Positions 31,924 to 41,766 of a stretch of DNA of 64,000 bases are shown here, in pieces. Location: positions 345,501 to 409,500 of the forward strand of contig NC_011899.1 of assembly GCF_000020485.1 (NCBI RefSeq), given 5' to 3'. Under the pieces are notes generated by a model. That model had not been told where the DNA came from and did no database searches. It saw only the letters and a list, made by a program, of their open reading frames with translations. The position numbers were made by a program, and so were the translations under genes. Origin of the DNA: Halothermothrix orenii H 168 (lineage in GTDB: Bacteria; Bacillota; Halanaerobiia; Halanaerobiales; Halothermotrichaceae). Within the stretch, counting starts at the first letter, position 1, and each line of letters starts with the position of its first letter.

Positions 31924-34900
31924 ATGCACCTGGACAACTATAATGTTGTTTTCAATATTCTTGAAGGTGAAGTGTTGCATATTCAAATTCAGGATAAAAA
32001 TAATAAATCACCCTTTTTAAGGGTAACAGGGGGAGAGAAAGTTCTTAAATCAATCGATTATCATCAGGTTGATAGTCGGGAGATAATCCCTGTTTCAGAA
32101 AGGTATAATCTTGAAATAAATAAAGACAGAGAAAGTTTTAAAATATTTGATAAAACCCGTCAGAAGATTGTATTAGAGAGTTATGACAGCTTTTTCCGCA
32201 AGGTAGATGAGAAGCAAAAAGGCCTTTCTCTGTCCATTAAAGAAAATGAGCTTTTTACAGGGCTGGGGCAGGATGTAGAGGGCAAGTTATATATAGAGGA
32301 TATTGAAAGAAGATGCTGGAATGAGTGGAATGGGTACGATTATCTTGGATCCAACTCGGTACCTTTTTATTTATCCAATCAGGGTTATGGCCTTTATTTA
32401 GATACAACCTATCCTTCCCGTTTTGTTTTCGGAAAAGGAGAGATCCAGCCAAAACCAATTGCCCATGAAGTAATGGCTGAAACTCCTTTTGACTGGGAAG
32501 AGAAGGCCTGTGTAAATGCTGAAGATCAATTAACTATTCTGGGCTGGGAAGAGGAACAGTTGGATTTTTATATCTTATTGGGAGATATGGCTGAAATTGA
32601 ACAAAAGTATTACCAGCTGACAGGTAAACCCAGTCTTTTGCCCAAATGGTCATTGGGATATATCCAGTGTAAAAATAGATATAAGAGTGAAGAAGAAATT
32701 TTACACATTGCCAGAAAAATGAGGGAAAAGGGAATACCCTGTGATGTTATTGTTATTGACTGGCTCTGGTTTAAAGAATTTGGAGATTTATACTGGGATG
32801 GGGAAAACTACTCAGAAAAGATGGCTGAAACCATCAAAAAACTTAAGGATATGGGTATTAAAATTTTACTGGCTGTCCATCCTTTTGTCGATTATTCCAG
32901 TAAAAATTATAAAGAATTGAGTGAAAAAGGTTGCCTGTCAAAGGTACCCGAGGGGGGGCGGCCTTATTTCGACCATACTAATCCTGCTACCAAGGAGGCC
33001 ATGTGGAAGTTTTATCAAAAGCTATATGATGAAGGTGTAGCTGGATGGTGGACAGATATGGGTGAACCAGAATCAGACTTACCTGGTACACAAGGATATG
33101 CCGGTAAAAGAGAGGTCTACCATAATGTCTATACCCTGCTATGGAGTAAAAATATCATGGAAGCCCAGCGGGAAAATACCGGAAGCCGAAATTTCTGTCT
33201 GGCCCGTACCAATGCCCTGGGGATACAGAATTACAATACCGCATACTGGACAGGGGATATCTTTGCTACCTGGGAAATTTATCGTCGTAACATTAAGGCC
33301 CTTCAGACTGTCTCTGTGTCCGGACAACCATATGTTTGTACTGATATAGGTGGTTTCCATACCGATGAACGCTTTACTCCGGAATTATATGTTCGCTGGT
33401 TGCAGTGGGGTGTATTTGCCGGGTTATTCAGGGTCCATGGTGTTAAACCCGAAAATGAACCCTGGTCTCTGGGAGAATCTAATGAAAAGATCATTAAGAA
33501 GATAATCGAATTTAGATACAGGTTTATTCCCTATATTTATGAAAAGATGTATCAAATGCAGCAAAACGGCGAAGCATTTATTAGACCCCTGATTTATGAT
33601 TACCCACAGGATGAAAAAGCTATAGAAAGGGAGTATCAGTATCTCTTTGGGGATATACTGGTCTGCCCTGTAGTTGAACCTGATGTCAGGGAGATCGATG
33701 TATATCTGCCGGCTGGAAAATGGTATGATTTCTATAAAGGGACAATGTATTATGGAGGAGAAACCTATAAGGCATATGCACCTATTGACAGGATACCTCT
33801 TTATGTAAAAGACGGCAGTATTATTCTTACTACAGAACCGGAAGAAGATGTAAAAGATATTTATGATAAATATCAGTTGTTAATCTATGGAGAGGGTTCA
33901 ACAACAGAATACATTTATGAAGATGACGGAACAAGTTATGGTTATGAAGATGGTAGTTATAATCTCATAAAACTGGAGAAAAAAGATAACCAGTTAACAG
34001 TAAGCACCCTGCAGCATAAATATAAAGAAGAAAATACAAACAGGGAATTAGAAATTGTATATTATAAAAACAATAAAAAATATACCAGGACAGTTGACTA
34101 TACCATTGGTGAGACTATTAACATATCTTTACAGGAAGGAAAAGAAAGTAATATACAAGTGGTTAATGTAGAAATGGATGTTGATGTCACCCATTCAGAG
34201 TATAATGGTGACTTTTATGCCAACTTATCTATTAAAAACAATTTAAATGAACCACAGAATTTAAGAATTAGAATTGAAAAACCAGACCATTATTATGTAA
34301 AAGCACAAATCGATCTACCTGAATCCCTTGATTTCTCCAGTAATGTTAAAGTGGAAGAGTCTGCAGAATATCTATATCGTAAAATTCAGGTTGAAGATAC
34401 TTATACTTCAGTTTTCCCCTTTAAACCTTTTAAAGATAAAATGCCTCAGCAAGAGAAGATTGAGGTAGCTATAGAAGATCAGAGGACAGGTAAGGTTCTG
34501 GATAAAAAGATAATAACCCTGGGAAATGGTTATTTGAAAAACTGGCGCTATGCTGTTTCCAAATATGAGGAGATTGATAAGGATGACTTAAATTTTGCAC
34601 CGGCCTTAGATTCAAACCCCTGGGGTTATATTTACCTGTATAAATACCTGAATATGCAGGAAAACGGTATAAACCCTGTTGATTTTATAGAAATTATCCA
34701 GAAAATTGGTTATGGTTATGCCCGGGTAAATATTCTGTCACCGGAAAATAAAAAAGCTTACTTACGTATCAGAGCAGATGAAGGGTCTACTTTCTATCTC
34801 AATGGAGAAAAAATACATGAAAATTCCCGATATACTATCGAAGAAGATATTTTAATTGAACTTGAAAAAGGTGTAAATTTACTGGAAGCTAATGTTCAGT

Positions 34901-34998
34901 GGAAATCTCCCCGTCCTTTTACTGGAAGGGAATTTGGTCTGTCAGCCCAGGTTCTTACCCTGGACAAAGAGATAGATGAGACTGTCAAGAGTTTCTAA
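31924..34998 (+). CDS. GH31 alpha-glycosidase with long C-terminal extension
   Basis: Protein of 1024 residues without signal peptide, so cytosolic. GH31 catalytic barrel about 230-600: IVIDWLWFKEFGDLYWD, nucleophile Asp378 in WWTDMGEPE, acid/base Asp445 in YWTGDIFATW (67 residues apart, as in YicI-type enzymes), and TDIGGFHTDERFTPELYVRWLQWGVF. A DUF5110-like beta domain follows to about 740. The last 280 residues add an Ig-like stretch and a domain with YLRIRADEGSTFYLNGEKI, similar to sugar-binding or PA14-like modules. It hydrolyses an alpha-glucoside or alpha-xyloside; the linkage cannot be read from sequence. It sits between two NCS2 permease genes. Confidence 0.93.
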   Translation: MHLDNYNVVFNILEGEVLHIQIQDKNNKSPFLRVTGGEKVLKSIDYHQVDSREIIPVSERYNLEINKDRESFKIFDKTRQKIVLESYDSFFRKVDEKQKGLSLSIKENELFTGLGQDVEGKLYIEDIERRCWNEWNGYDYLGSNSVPFYLSNQGYGLYLDTTYPSRFVFGKGEIQPKPIAHEVMAETPFDWEEKACVNAEDQLTILGWEEEQLDFYILLGDMAEIEQKYYQLTGKPSLLPKWSLGYIQCKNRYKSEEEILHIARKMREKGIPCDVIVIDWLWFKEFGDLYWDGENYSEKMAETIKKLKDMGIKILLAVHPFVDYSSKNYKELSEKGCLSKVPEGGRPYFDHTNPATKEAMWKFYQKLYDEGVAGWWTDMGEPESDLPGTQGYAGKREVYHNVYTLLWSKNIMEAQRENTGSRNFCLARTNALGIQNYNTAYWTGDIFATWEIYRRNIKALQTVSVSGQPYVCTDIGGFHTDERFTPELYVRWLQWGVFAGLFRVHGVKPENEPWSLGESNEKIIKKIIEFRYRFIPYIYEKMYQMQQNGEAFIRPLIYDYPQDEKAIEREYQYLFGDILVCPVVEPDVREIDVYLPAGKWYDFYKGTMYYGGETYKAYAPIDRIPLYVKDGSIILTTEPEEDVKDIYDKYQLLIYGEGSTTEYIYEDDGTSYGYEDGSYNLIKLEKKDNQLTVSTLQHKYKEENTNRELEIVYYKNNKKYTRTVDYTIGETINISLQEGKESNIQVVNVEMDVDVTHSEYNGDFYANLSIKNNLNEPQNLRIRIEKPDHYYVKAQIDLPESLDFSSNVKVEESAEYLYRKIQVEDTYTSVFPFKPFKDKMPQQEKIEVAIEDQRTGKVLDKKIITLGNGYLKNWRYAVSKYEEIDKDDLNFAPALDSNPWGYIYLYKYLNMQENGINPVDFIEIIQKIGYGYARVNILSPENKKAYLRIRADEGSTFYLNGEKIHENSRYTIEEDILIELEKGVNLLEANVQWKSPRPFTGREFGLSAQVLTLDKEIDETVKSF

Positions 34999-35052
34999 AC
35001 AAGATGAGGGATTTTTCCTTATACTTCTCCTCACAAATAAGGAGGTGTAGGC

Positions 35053-36618
35053 TTGAAGTTAACTCTGGCCAAGTTTAGAGGATACCACTGGGTAACCAGA
35101 GGCGATATAGATGCCTTTTTTGGGTTGTTATTTGATGGAATGTCAAAAGTACTTTCCATGACCGGGATAATGATTTTTGCTTTTGGTATGCCCACAGAGA
35201 TTGTCGTTGGACGTATTTTACCGGGACTGGCGATGGCCACCCTTTTCGGAAATCTATGGTATGCCTATGAAGCCTATCGTCTGGCAAAAAAAGAAGGGAG
35301 GCAGGATACTACTGCTCAGCCCTACGGGGTTGGGGCTGGGCAGGTATTTGGTTGGTGATTTATGATCATTGGTCCAGTTTACTGGCAAACCAATGACCCT
35401 GTCCTGGCCTGGCAGGTAGGCCTGGCAGCCTGTCTTATCGGGGGGTTAATTGAAATACTGGGTGCTTTTATTGGTAAAAAACTTATTAAGATTATACCCA
35501 GAGCCGCCCTGCTAGGAAACTTGGCAGCCGGAGCAATGATCTGGTTATCCCTGGTCGGTTTATTAAATATATTTGATAAACCATGGATGGCTATTGTTCC
35601 ACTGTTTATTACATTAATAGCCTATTTCGGGAAATGGAAGACACCATATAATTTATCACCCGGGCTTTTAGCTATTATTGCAGGTACCATTCTGGCCTGG
35701 AGTATGGGGAGTATGGATGGTCAGGCTGTTGTTGATGCTCTAAAGGATCTGAAAATAAATACACCGGTATTTTCTGGTAGGGATGTATTCCTTGGTTTAA
35801 AAAATATTGTTGATTATTTACCTATTGTCATCCCCCTTCAACTAGCCAATTTCCTGACAACTCTTCAGGGGCTGGAAAGTGCGGCGGTAGCCGGGGATAA
35901 ATACCCTGTAAAGACTTCTATGACCATGGATGGAGTGGGAACAATTATTGGTTCATTTTTCGGTAACCCATTTCCAACAACGGTTTATTACGGTCATCCC
36001 AGCTGGAAGGAGCTGGGGGCCCGGGCAGGATATAGTGTATTTAATGGAATTACCTATTTATTGGTTGGCCTGACAGGAACTGTCGGTGTTCTGTCTGCCC
36101 TGATACCTTTCCAGGTGGTTATGCCTATCCTTGTATTTGTAGGTTTTTCCATGTCAGTTCAGACCTTTTCGGAATCCCCCAGAAAACATATTGGGGGCAT
36201 TATGCTAGCATTTATACCCCTGATTGCCCAATACCTTGAAACCGGCGTTAATGCAGCCCTTACAGCAGTTGATACCGATCTAGCTACAGTAGGTTTAGAA
36301 GCTTTTGGGAAAGCATCATTTCCCATAAAAGGGGTACTGGCCCTGTCACAGGGGGCTTTTCTAAGTAGCTTATTGCTGGCTGCTTTACTGGTCAGTATTA
36401 CAGATAAAAAATTTGTACATGCTGCGGGTTATTCCCTTGCTCTTTCTTTCTCTTCAGCTGTTGGTCTTATTCATTCACCACAGGTAACCTGGCTTGCTCC
36501 GGAATCACTTCCTTTTGTAGTAATGTATCTTGTTATGGGGGTTATAAGTATTACCTATTATTTAAAGAGTATCAAGGGTGTACAGACAGGTGATGCAAAT
36601 CAGTTCAGTGAAGTGTAA
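35053..36618 (+). pseudogene. Second NCS2-type permease, interrupted by an in-frame TGA
   Basis: From TTG at 35053 (eight bases after AAGGAGGTG) the frame encodes KFRGYHWVTRGDIDAFFGLLFDG and runs to TGA at 35356-35358, then continues in the same frame from 35359 to 36618 as FMIIGPVYWQTNDPVLAWQVG and the rest of a permease. The paralogue at 30260 has WLFAIMIPVYKATNDAKLAL in the same place, so the TGA stands where Leu is expected (TTA to TGA would be one change). All other family features are kept (LANFLTTLQGLESAAVAGDKYP, FFGNPFPTTVYYGHP). Either a recent nonsense mutation, a sequence error or read-through. Confidence 0.85.
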
Positions 36619-36665
36619 GCTGGCAGTGCTTTTACCTGATTGAACAGGTTTTTAATTCTGACCGG

Positions 36666-36696
36666 AAGGTGCCTCTATTGAGGCACCTTTTTTTTT
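36666..36696 (+). terminator. Terminator closing the permease/GH31 operon
   Basis: AAGGTGCCTC, loop TATT, GAGGCACCTT, then nine T. The rest of 36697-36935 is AT-rich and I see nothing else in it. Confidence 0.93.
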
Positions 36697-36935
36697 GTGT
36701 TTTAGGAGTTTTTAATTATATTGGAGTGAAGGTTTTATAGTATATAATCAGTGTTTGTTTTATAGTGTAGGGTTTATTTATTTTGTAAATTGGTTAACGG
36801 TAAAGATAATTTTAGTTATTAAAATATAGTGTATGTATGGATCTCATACAAGTATTTTTAGACAGTTTAATGATAATGGTTTTCATTTAGCAATATATTA
36901 AAATAAGTATTCATTAGGATAGGAGGATAAAAAGT

Positions 36936-37883
36936 ATGATTAAAAAAGTTACAAATTTTATTAAGGATAATTTACCATATTTAATTTTATTGATGATGGT
37001 ATCAGGGTTATATTATGGTTATTTTAATGATGTCCAGTATCTTAAGAGTTTTATTACCCCGGTTCTTATCTTAATGATTTATCCCATGATGATTAATATA
37101 AATGTAGGTGAGGTCTTTACCAACTTATCAAATCCAAAACCTATAATATTAAGCCTGCTTATTAATTTTATATTTTCTCCATTTGTTGCATATTTACTGG
37201 GAAAAATATTTCTGGGATCATTTCATCAATTATTAACCGGTTTGATTATTATTTCATTAATACCAACCAGTGGTATGACAGCACCATGGACCGGATTAGC
37301 TAAAGGGAACATAAAATCTTCTTTAACCATGATATCCGTAAACTTATTGATTTCAATTTTAATTATACCTGTTTATGTAAAAGTATTTATTGGTGAGATG
37401 ATAGCAATTAACATGATGTTTATAATAAAAAGTTTGCTAAAAGTAGTAGTAGTTCCCTTATTATTAGGTGATTTAACCAGAAGGTTTATAATTGAGAAAT
37501 ATGGAATGGAAAAGTATAAAGAGGTAAAACCTGAACTTGGTGGAGTAAGTGCCCTTGGTGTTATTATAATAGTCTTTGTTGCTATGGCTTTAAAAAGCAA
37601 AACTATACTTGGAGATTTAAAATTGGTGATTGTTTCTATAATTCCCCTGTTGATATTTTATACCCTGATTTTAATTATCAGTAATAAAATTGGACAAAAA
37701 TTACCCAATAATGGTAATAAAATCGCTTTTGTTTATAGTACCGTTATGAGAAACCTAACTCTAGCCCTGGGTTTAACTATAAATACTTTTGGAGGTTTAG
37801 CGGTATTTATTATTGCTCTTGCTTATGTAGTTCAGGTACCGATCGGGGCATTTTATATGAATTATTTAAAGACCGTTAAATAA
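36936..37883 (+). CDS. Bile acid:sodium symporter (BASS/ACR3-like) family transporter
   Basis: Membrane protein of 315 residues with about ten TM helices. SLIPTSGMTAPWTGLAKGNIKSSLTM matches the conserved 4th-helix region of the BASS/ACR3 superfamily, and VYSTVMRNLTLALGLTINTFGG the 9th-helix crossover. The conserved cysteine that ACR3 arsenite exporters carry in the first region is missing (Ser/Met/Thr instead), which favours an organic-anion or unknown sodium symporter over arsenite export. ATG follows ATAGGAGGATAAAA. It is a single gene with no arsenic genes beside it. Confidence 0.8.
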   Translation: MIKKVTNFIKDNLPYLILLMMVSGLYYGYFNDVQYLKSFITPVLILMIYPMMININVGEVFTNLSNPKPIILSLLINFIFSPFVAYLLGKIFLGSFHQLLTGLIIISLIPTSGMTAPWTGLAKGNIKSSLTMISVNLLISILIIPVYVKVFIGEMIAINMMFIIKSLLKVVVVPLLLGDLTRRFIIEKYGMEKYKEVKPELGGVSALGVIIIVFVAMALKSKTILGDLKLVIVSIIPLLIFYTLILIISNKIGQKLPNNGNKIAFVYSTVMRNLTLALGLTINTFGGLAVFIIALAYVVQVPIGAFYMNYLKTVK

Positions 37884-37934
37884 ATTTTGTTTTAGGAGAC
37901 CTTAACTATGAGTTTGTTATAACAATTAAATTAA

Positions 37935-37958
37935 CCGCCCGGATATTATTGTGGGCGG
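37935..37958. terminator. Hairpin between convergent genes
   Basis: CCGCCC (37935-37940) pairs with GGGCGG (37953-37958) across a 12-base loop; flanked by AT-rich sequence. It lies between the BASS gene and the convergent ABC-2 operon and could serve both. Confidence 0.55.
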
Positions 37959-38018
37959 CTAATTTAGGATATGCTACTTTTAATGTTAATTTTAATATCA
38001 TGGTGTAAATATTGTGGT

Positions 38019-39020
38019 TTATTTTAGATTTAACCTTTTTTTGAGCATCGGGCTTAAAGCCAATAATAGTATTAAACCAAAGGCCAGAGTAATCCAGGCT
38101 GAAGAACTGAAGCTGACCCACTGTTTACCACCATTCAAGATATTGCGGTAGACCTGAAAGGCCCAGTAGTTGGGAAAGGGGTATAAAATCCATCTAAAGT
38201 TAGCCGGGACAAAGATAGAGCCGATGGGTATACCTATTAAAAACAGCATAGTGCCTTTGATAACCGCTATCCCGGACATTAGATTATCAGCAATACCACC
38301 TATTAAAAAGCCCCAGGCAATACCTATACCCATGGTACAGATAGTACCCAAGATAACCTGAATATAATTAATGGATGTCCCGACCAGGATTAATAATGAT
38401 AAAACTGAAATTATTATCCCGCTAATAAGGGCTACTGTGGTATGGGAAATAATAAAATCACGTAGTTTTAGTGGTGATACGGTCAGGGCGTTGATTACAC
38501 CTGTTTCTTTTTCATCAATTATATTCATGCCTATAACCAGGCCCGATACCAGGATAGCGGTTAACATAAGGATGCTTCCCATTACTTCCTGCATCATAGA
38601 AGTTTCCTTGTTCAGGCTTTTATATTTAAAATCGGCAGGCTGTTCATCAGATAAAACCATGTTCATGACAGCCCTGGCCATATCAACCGTTTCTTCTGGT
38701 TCATTGCCTTCAATTAAAACCACATACTCATCTTCATCTTTAATAATGCCAGAGATGTCATCAAGCCTTTTCACCCTTTCTTTTACCGCCTCAGGTGAAT
38801 CATATAGTTCTACCTTTCCATAATCTTCTAAGCGGTTGATAACCCACTGGTCAACACCGGAGTCAACGGCAATGGTAACCTCTACTTCGGTGACACTGGG
38901 AATGAAAAAACTCATCCCCAGGGCCAGCACCAGAGGAAATAATAACATATAAATAACCATGTTATTTCTGAGGCCATTTATTAAATCTTTTTTAATCAGG
39001 TTTATTATTTTCTTAAACAT
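38019..39020 (-). CDS. ABC-2 type transporter permease
   Basis: Membrane protein of 333 residues. One TM helix near residues 22-42, a large extracytoplasmic region (about 45-155), then five TM helices (MLTAILVSGLVIGMNIIDEKETGVINALTVSPL marks the ABC-2 core with its cytosolic coupling helix). This is the layout of DrrB/YhfF/LinH-type exporters. With the second permease and the ATPase upstream it should form one heterodimeric exporter. Last gene of the minus-strand unit, two bases after its partner. Confidence 0.85.
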   Translation of the reverse strand: MFKKIINLIKKDLINGLRNNMVIYMLLFPLVLALGMSFFIPSVTEVEVTIAVDSGVDQWVINRLEDYGKVELYDSPEAVKERVKRLDDISGIIKDEDEYVVLIEGNEPEETVDMARAVMNMVLSDEQPADFKYKSLNKETSMMQEVMGSILMLTAILVSGLVIGMNIIDEKETGVINALTVSPLKLRDFIISHTTVALISGIIISVLSLLILVGTSINYIQVILGTICTMGIGIAWGFLIGGIADNLMSGIAVIKGTMLFLIGIPIGSIFVPANFRWILYPFPNYWAFQVYRNILNGGKQWVSFSSSAWITLAFGLILLLALSPMLKKRLNLK

Positions 39021-39022
39021 AT

Positions 39023-40069
39023 CTATTTATCCTCCCTCATAAGTTTTCGGTGGACAGCCAGGTAACTTATTGCTAAAACTATCAGGTTTTCTACTACCAG
39101 CATCCAGTTCAGGGAGGATATAAAACCTGCCCTGCCGGTGGGGAATAATATTTCCCTGAGTCCGAAAAGAACCGGGTAAGAGGGTATCCAGGTTATAAAT
39201 GGTGGTGCAAAAGAAGGTGTTAAATAGGAAACCATCGGTAGGGCAAATATTGATAAAAATAAGATACCGACGAATATAAATTCTTCAAGGTTTTTGAAAA
39301 AGACACTAATGGTTAAACCAATCAGAGTCATGAAGATATTGGCCAGAATAATTGTAATCAGGAGGCTGATAAAATTAACCTCTAGCCCCAGGGTAAGGAC
39401 AATCAGTATTACTGCAAATAATAATGCTAATAACAGGTTGGTACCTACTTTACTCAAAATGTATTCAAGGGTTCCTCCCGGACTTACCCTATAAGCCCTG
39501 ACACCACCTTCTTTTTTTTCCTGAAAGACCATAACTGCAACCAGGAGAAAACCCAGCATGATTACTTCAGTGAAAATAAATATAGGTATCATCTGTTTAT
39601 TGAAGGGGACTTTTTTACTCTGTGGATGTAATCGCTCCACCCTGTGATTGGTTCTGTCCACAGTACCCTTCATATGATCAAGGATAGAAGCCAGAGCTGC
39701 CTTGAGCAAATTTACGCTCTCCCGGGATTCATGTCCCTGGCCGATTACAGTGAAGGTAGCATTGTCAACCGTGCCCTCCAGGATAACCCCCAGGGTGTTA
39801 CTGTCAGCTTCAATCCTTTTAAATAATTCTTCACGATTATTTACAAAACGATTTTTATCCAGTCCTTCTGACATCAGGTATTTCTGGACCTGCTTACCGG
39901 GTGTATTGTCAAGAAAAATTTCACCTGGGGTCAGTTTAACTTCAGCTGGAATAATGAAATTAACTACAACAACCATTAGCAATGCCAAAATTATGATAAC
40001 AAGATGAAAGTAATTCCTCACTGCCACTTTTAAATCCTGTTGAAATAAGTTTGTAAGGCGCTTAATCAT
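39023..40069 (-). CDS. ABC-2 type transporter permease
   Basis: Membrane protein of 348 residues with the same layout as its downstream partner: TM helix near 20-40, an external loop of about 120 residues, then five TM helices with FQEKKEGGVRAYRVSPGGTLEYI as the coupling segment. Its start ATG overlaps the end of the ATPase gene by one base. The two permeases differ enough to suggest a heterodimer. Substrate unknown. Confidence 0.85.
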   Translation of the reverse strand: MIKRLTNLFQQDLKVAVRNYFHLVIIILALLMVVVVNFIIPAEVKLTPGEIFLDNTPGKQVQKYLMSEGLDKNRFVNNREELFKRIEADSNTLGVILEGTVDNATFTVIGQGHESRESVNLLKAALASILDHMKGTVDRTNHRVERLHPQSKKVPFNKQMIPIFIFTEVIMLGFLLVAVMVFQEKKEGGVRAYRVSPGGTLEYILSKVGTNLLLALLFAVILIVLTLGLEVNFISLLITIILANIFMTLIGLTISVFFKNLEEFIFVGILFLSIFALPMVSYLTPSFAPPFITWIPSYPVLFGLREILFPTGRAGFISSLNWMLVVENLIVLAISYLAVHRKLMREDK

Positions 40070-40923
40070 TATGAAAGCCCCCTGCCTGTTAGTTTGATAA
40101 AAATCTGTTCCAGGGTTGCTTCCTGGGAATGAATTGTTTCTATTTTTTTGGTATTAATCAATTTGTTTAACCGGTCTTTATCTTTATCATTTTCGATAAA
40201 CAATACTTCAGAATTCACTTTGCCATTTTCCCTGTATTCTACTTTTACCGATTTTTCTCCATATTTTAATTTCAGATTTCTGGGAGAGTCACTGGCTACA
40301 ATTTTACCCTCATTTATGAAAGCAACGGTATCACATAGTTCTTCGGCTACAAACATATTGTGAGTGGTGAGAAAGATGATGGTTCTTCTTTTTTTCATAT
40401 CAATAATAATATCTTTAATGATACTGGCTGTACTGGGCTCCAGTCCGGAAAGGGGTTCATCCAGGAAGAGTATCTTCGGGTTATTTAAAAGGGACCGGGC
40501 AAAGACCAGTCTTTGCTTCATACCCTTTGAATAATCAGCGGCTTTTTTGGATGCAGAATCACCAAGGCCCACCATATTCAGTAGTTTCATGGGGTCTTCG
40601 GTTGGTACCGAGAAAAGACCAGCATAATACTTTAAGTTTTCATATCCGGTAAGTTTTGTATACAGGTTTGGGTGTTCAAAGGAGACACCAATTTTATTAA
40701 AAAATTCATTTTTGATTTTGTTAATGGATTTACCGTTATAATTAATTTTACCCTGCTGGAGTCTGAGAAGACCGGTCATTATATTTTGAACTGTACTCTT
40801 GCCCGCACCACTGGGTCCGAGAAAACCAAATATTTCACCCTTCTCCATGGTAAAGGATACATTATAAACTGCATATTCCCCTCTACCGGTATAATCATGG
40901 TACAAATTCTTGACTTCAATCAT
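40069..40923 (-). CDS. ABC exporter ATP-binding subunit
   Basis: ATPase of 284 residues. Walker A is GPSGAGKST, Q-loop FEH..GYENLKYYAG, signature DYSKGMKQRLVFARSL, Walker B ILFLDEPLSGLEP and His switch LTTHNM. The C-terminal 60 residues follow the pattern of drug- and lipid-exporting ABC-2 ATPases (EATLEQIFIKLTGRGLS). ATG at 40923 follows GAGGAGG by nine bases; the longer in-frame start overlaps the ribosome site. Its first bases overlap the end of the TetR gene. Confidence 0.9.
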   Translation of the reverse strand: MIEVKNLYHDYTGRGEYAVYNVSFTMEKGEIFGFLGPSGAGKSTVQNIMTGLLRLQQGKINYNGKSINKIKNEFFNKIGVSFEHPNLYTKLTGYENLKYYAGLFSVPTEDPMKLLNMVGLGDSASKKAADYSKGMKQRLVFARSLLNNPKILFLDEPLSGLEPSTASIIKDIIIDMKKRRTIIFLTTHNMFVAEELCDTVAFINEGKIVASDSPRNLKLKYGEKSVKVEYRENGKVNSEVLFIENDKDKDRLNKLINTKKIETIHSQEATLEQIFIKLTGRGLS

Positions 40924-41563
40924 TTTTACATACCTCCTCATGTTCTTGTGGTAAGAGACCCTCTTTGAGGACCTTTAAAAAATCCCTAACATTATGTTTT
41001 ATTTCCTTTTCAGAACTCCGGGGTATTTTCTGGCCCAGATATTCACCGAAGTACTTACAGAGGGTAAAGACCACAAATGTTGCCAGTTCCAGATTTATAT
41101 CATCTCTGACCTGCCCATTTTCCCTGGCTTCTGTAAGTAGTTTTAGATAAAACGATAAACCTTCGGTTTTTATTTTAAAATCAAGACTGTTAATAATTTC
41201 CCGGGGTGCTCCCTTTATTGCCCGGGTATAAATTTGATAGAGAGAAGGGTATTCCCGGGCGTATTTAATTGAATCTTCAAAAGCCTTTTCCAGTAATTCA
41301 TATATAGTTAGTTTCCTGTATCTGGAAATAATATTTTTAACACCATTAATTTTCTTATCTATGGCTATATCAAATATGTAGAGGAATAGCTCTTTCTTGT
41401 TAGTGAAGTACTGGTACATACTCCCTTTAGAGATCCCGGCCCTGTCAGCTATAGACTGAATAGAACCCTTTTGATAGCCGTTACTGGCAAATTCGGCAAT
41501 AGCTGCTTTAATTATTCGTTTTTGTTTTTCTTCAGGAAGGTTATAATATGTCTTTAAGGGCAT
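40916..41563 (-). CDS. TetR-family regulator of the ABC exporter operon
   Basis: Protein of 215 residues. TetR HTH at about 8-55: LPEEKQKRIIKAAIAEFASNGYQKGSIQSIADRAGISKGSMYQYFTNKKELFLYIF. The ligand-binding half ends at 200. It is first in the operon with the ABC exporter and opposite a close paralogue at 41804 (both begin MPxxTxxNLxEEKxxRII). The gap between them holds four matching operators, so it most likely represses its own operon and the paralogue until a ligand binds. ATG follows AGGAGGTGAAAA. Confidence 0.88.
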   Translation of the reverse strand: MPLKTYYNLPEEKQKRIIKAAIAEFASNGYQKGSIQSIADRAGISKGSMYQYFTNKKELFLYIFDIAIDKKINGVKNIISRYRKLTIYELLEKAFEDSIKYAREYPSLYQIYTRAIKGAPREIINSLDFKIKTEGLSFYLKLLTEARENGQVRDDINLELATFVVFTLCKYFGEYLGQKIPRSSEKEIKHNVRDFLKVLKEGLLPQEHEEVCKND

Positions 41564-41664
41564 TTTTCACCTCCTGACCAATTAAATTAATAGTAACCTT
41601 AAAAGGTAAGTTAAAAAGATAACTTAAAGCATGTGACTATAAAGTCATATGACTGCATAGTCAC

Positions 41665-41693
41665 ATGCTATCATATTCCAGAATCACTGTCAA
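41665..41693 (-). promoter_or_regulatory. Promoter for the TetR/ABC exporter operon
   Basis: On the minus strand TTGACA (41693-41688), 17-base spacer, TAGCAT (41670-41665). The -10 box touches the second operator, so a bound TetR would block it. Confidence 0.6.
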
Positions 41694-41736
41694 TGGTTTT
41701 TAGTAAAAAAAGTGACTCAATAGTCACATTAATTGT

Positions 41737-41766
41737 TTGACAGTTATAGGACTAACCACTTATAAT
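41737..41766 (+). promoter_or_regulatory. Promoter for the second TetR gene
   Basis: TTGACA (41737-41742), 18-base spacer, TATAAT (41761-41766). It is bracketed by operators three and four, the last starting two bases after the -10 box. Confidence 0.75.

Noticed and set aside
35356-35358. TGA as selenocysteine or reassigned codon
   Set aside because: The paralogue has Leu here, no SECIS-like hairpin directly follows, and TGA is used as a normal stop elsewhere in the window (for example at the end of ccmA).
36936-37883. Arsenite exporter ACR3
   Set aside because: The cysteine typical of ACR3 in the fourth helix is missing and no ars genes are near; called BASS-type only.
38371-38823. 150-codon plus-strand open stretch inside the ABC-2 permease gene
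   Set aside because: Antisense to a clear membrane protein gene; Ser/Thr/Ile-rich shadow composition.
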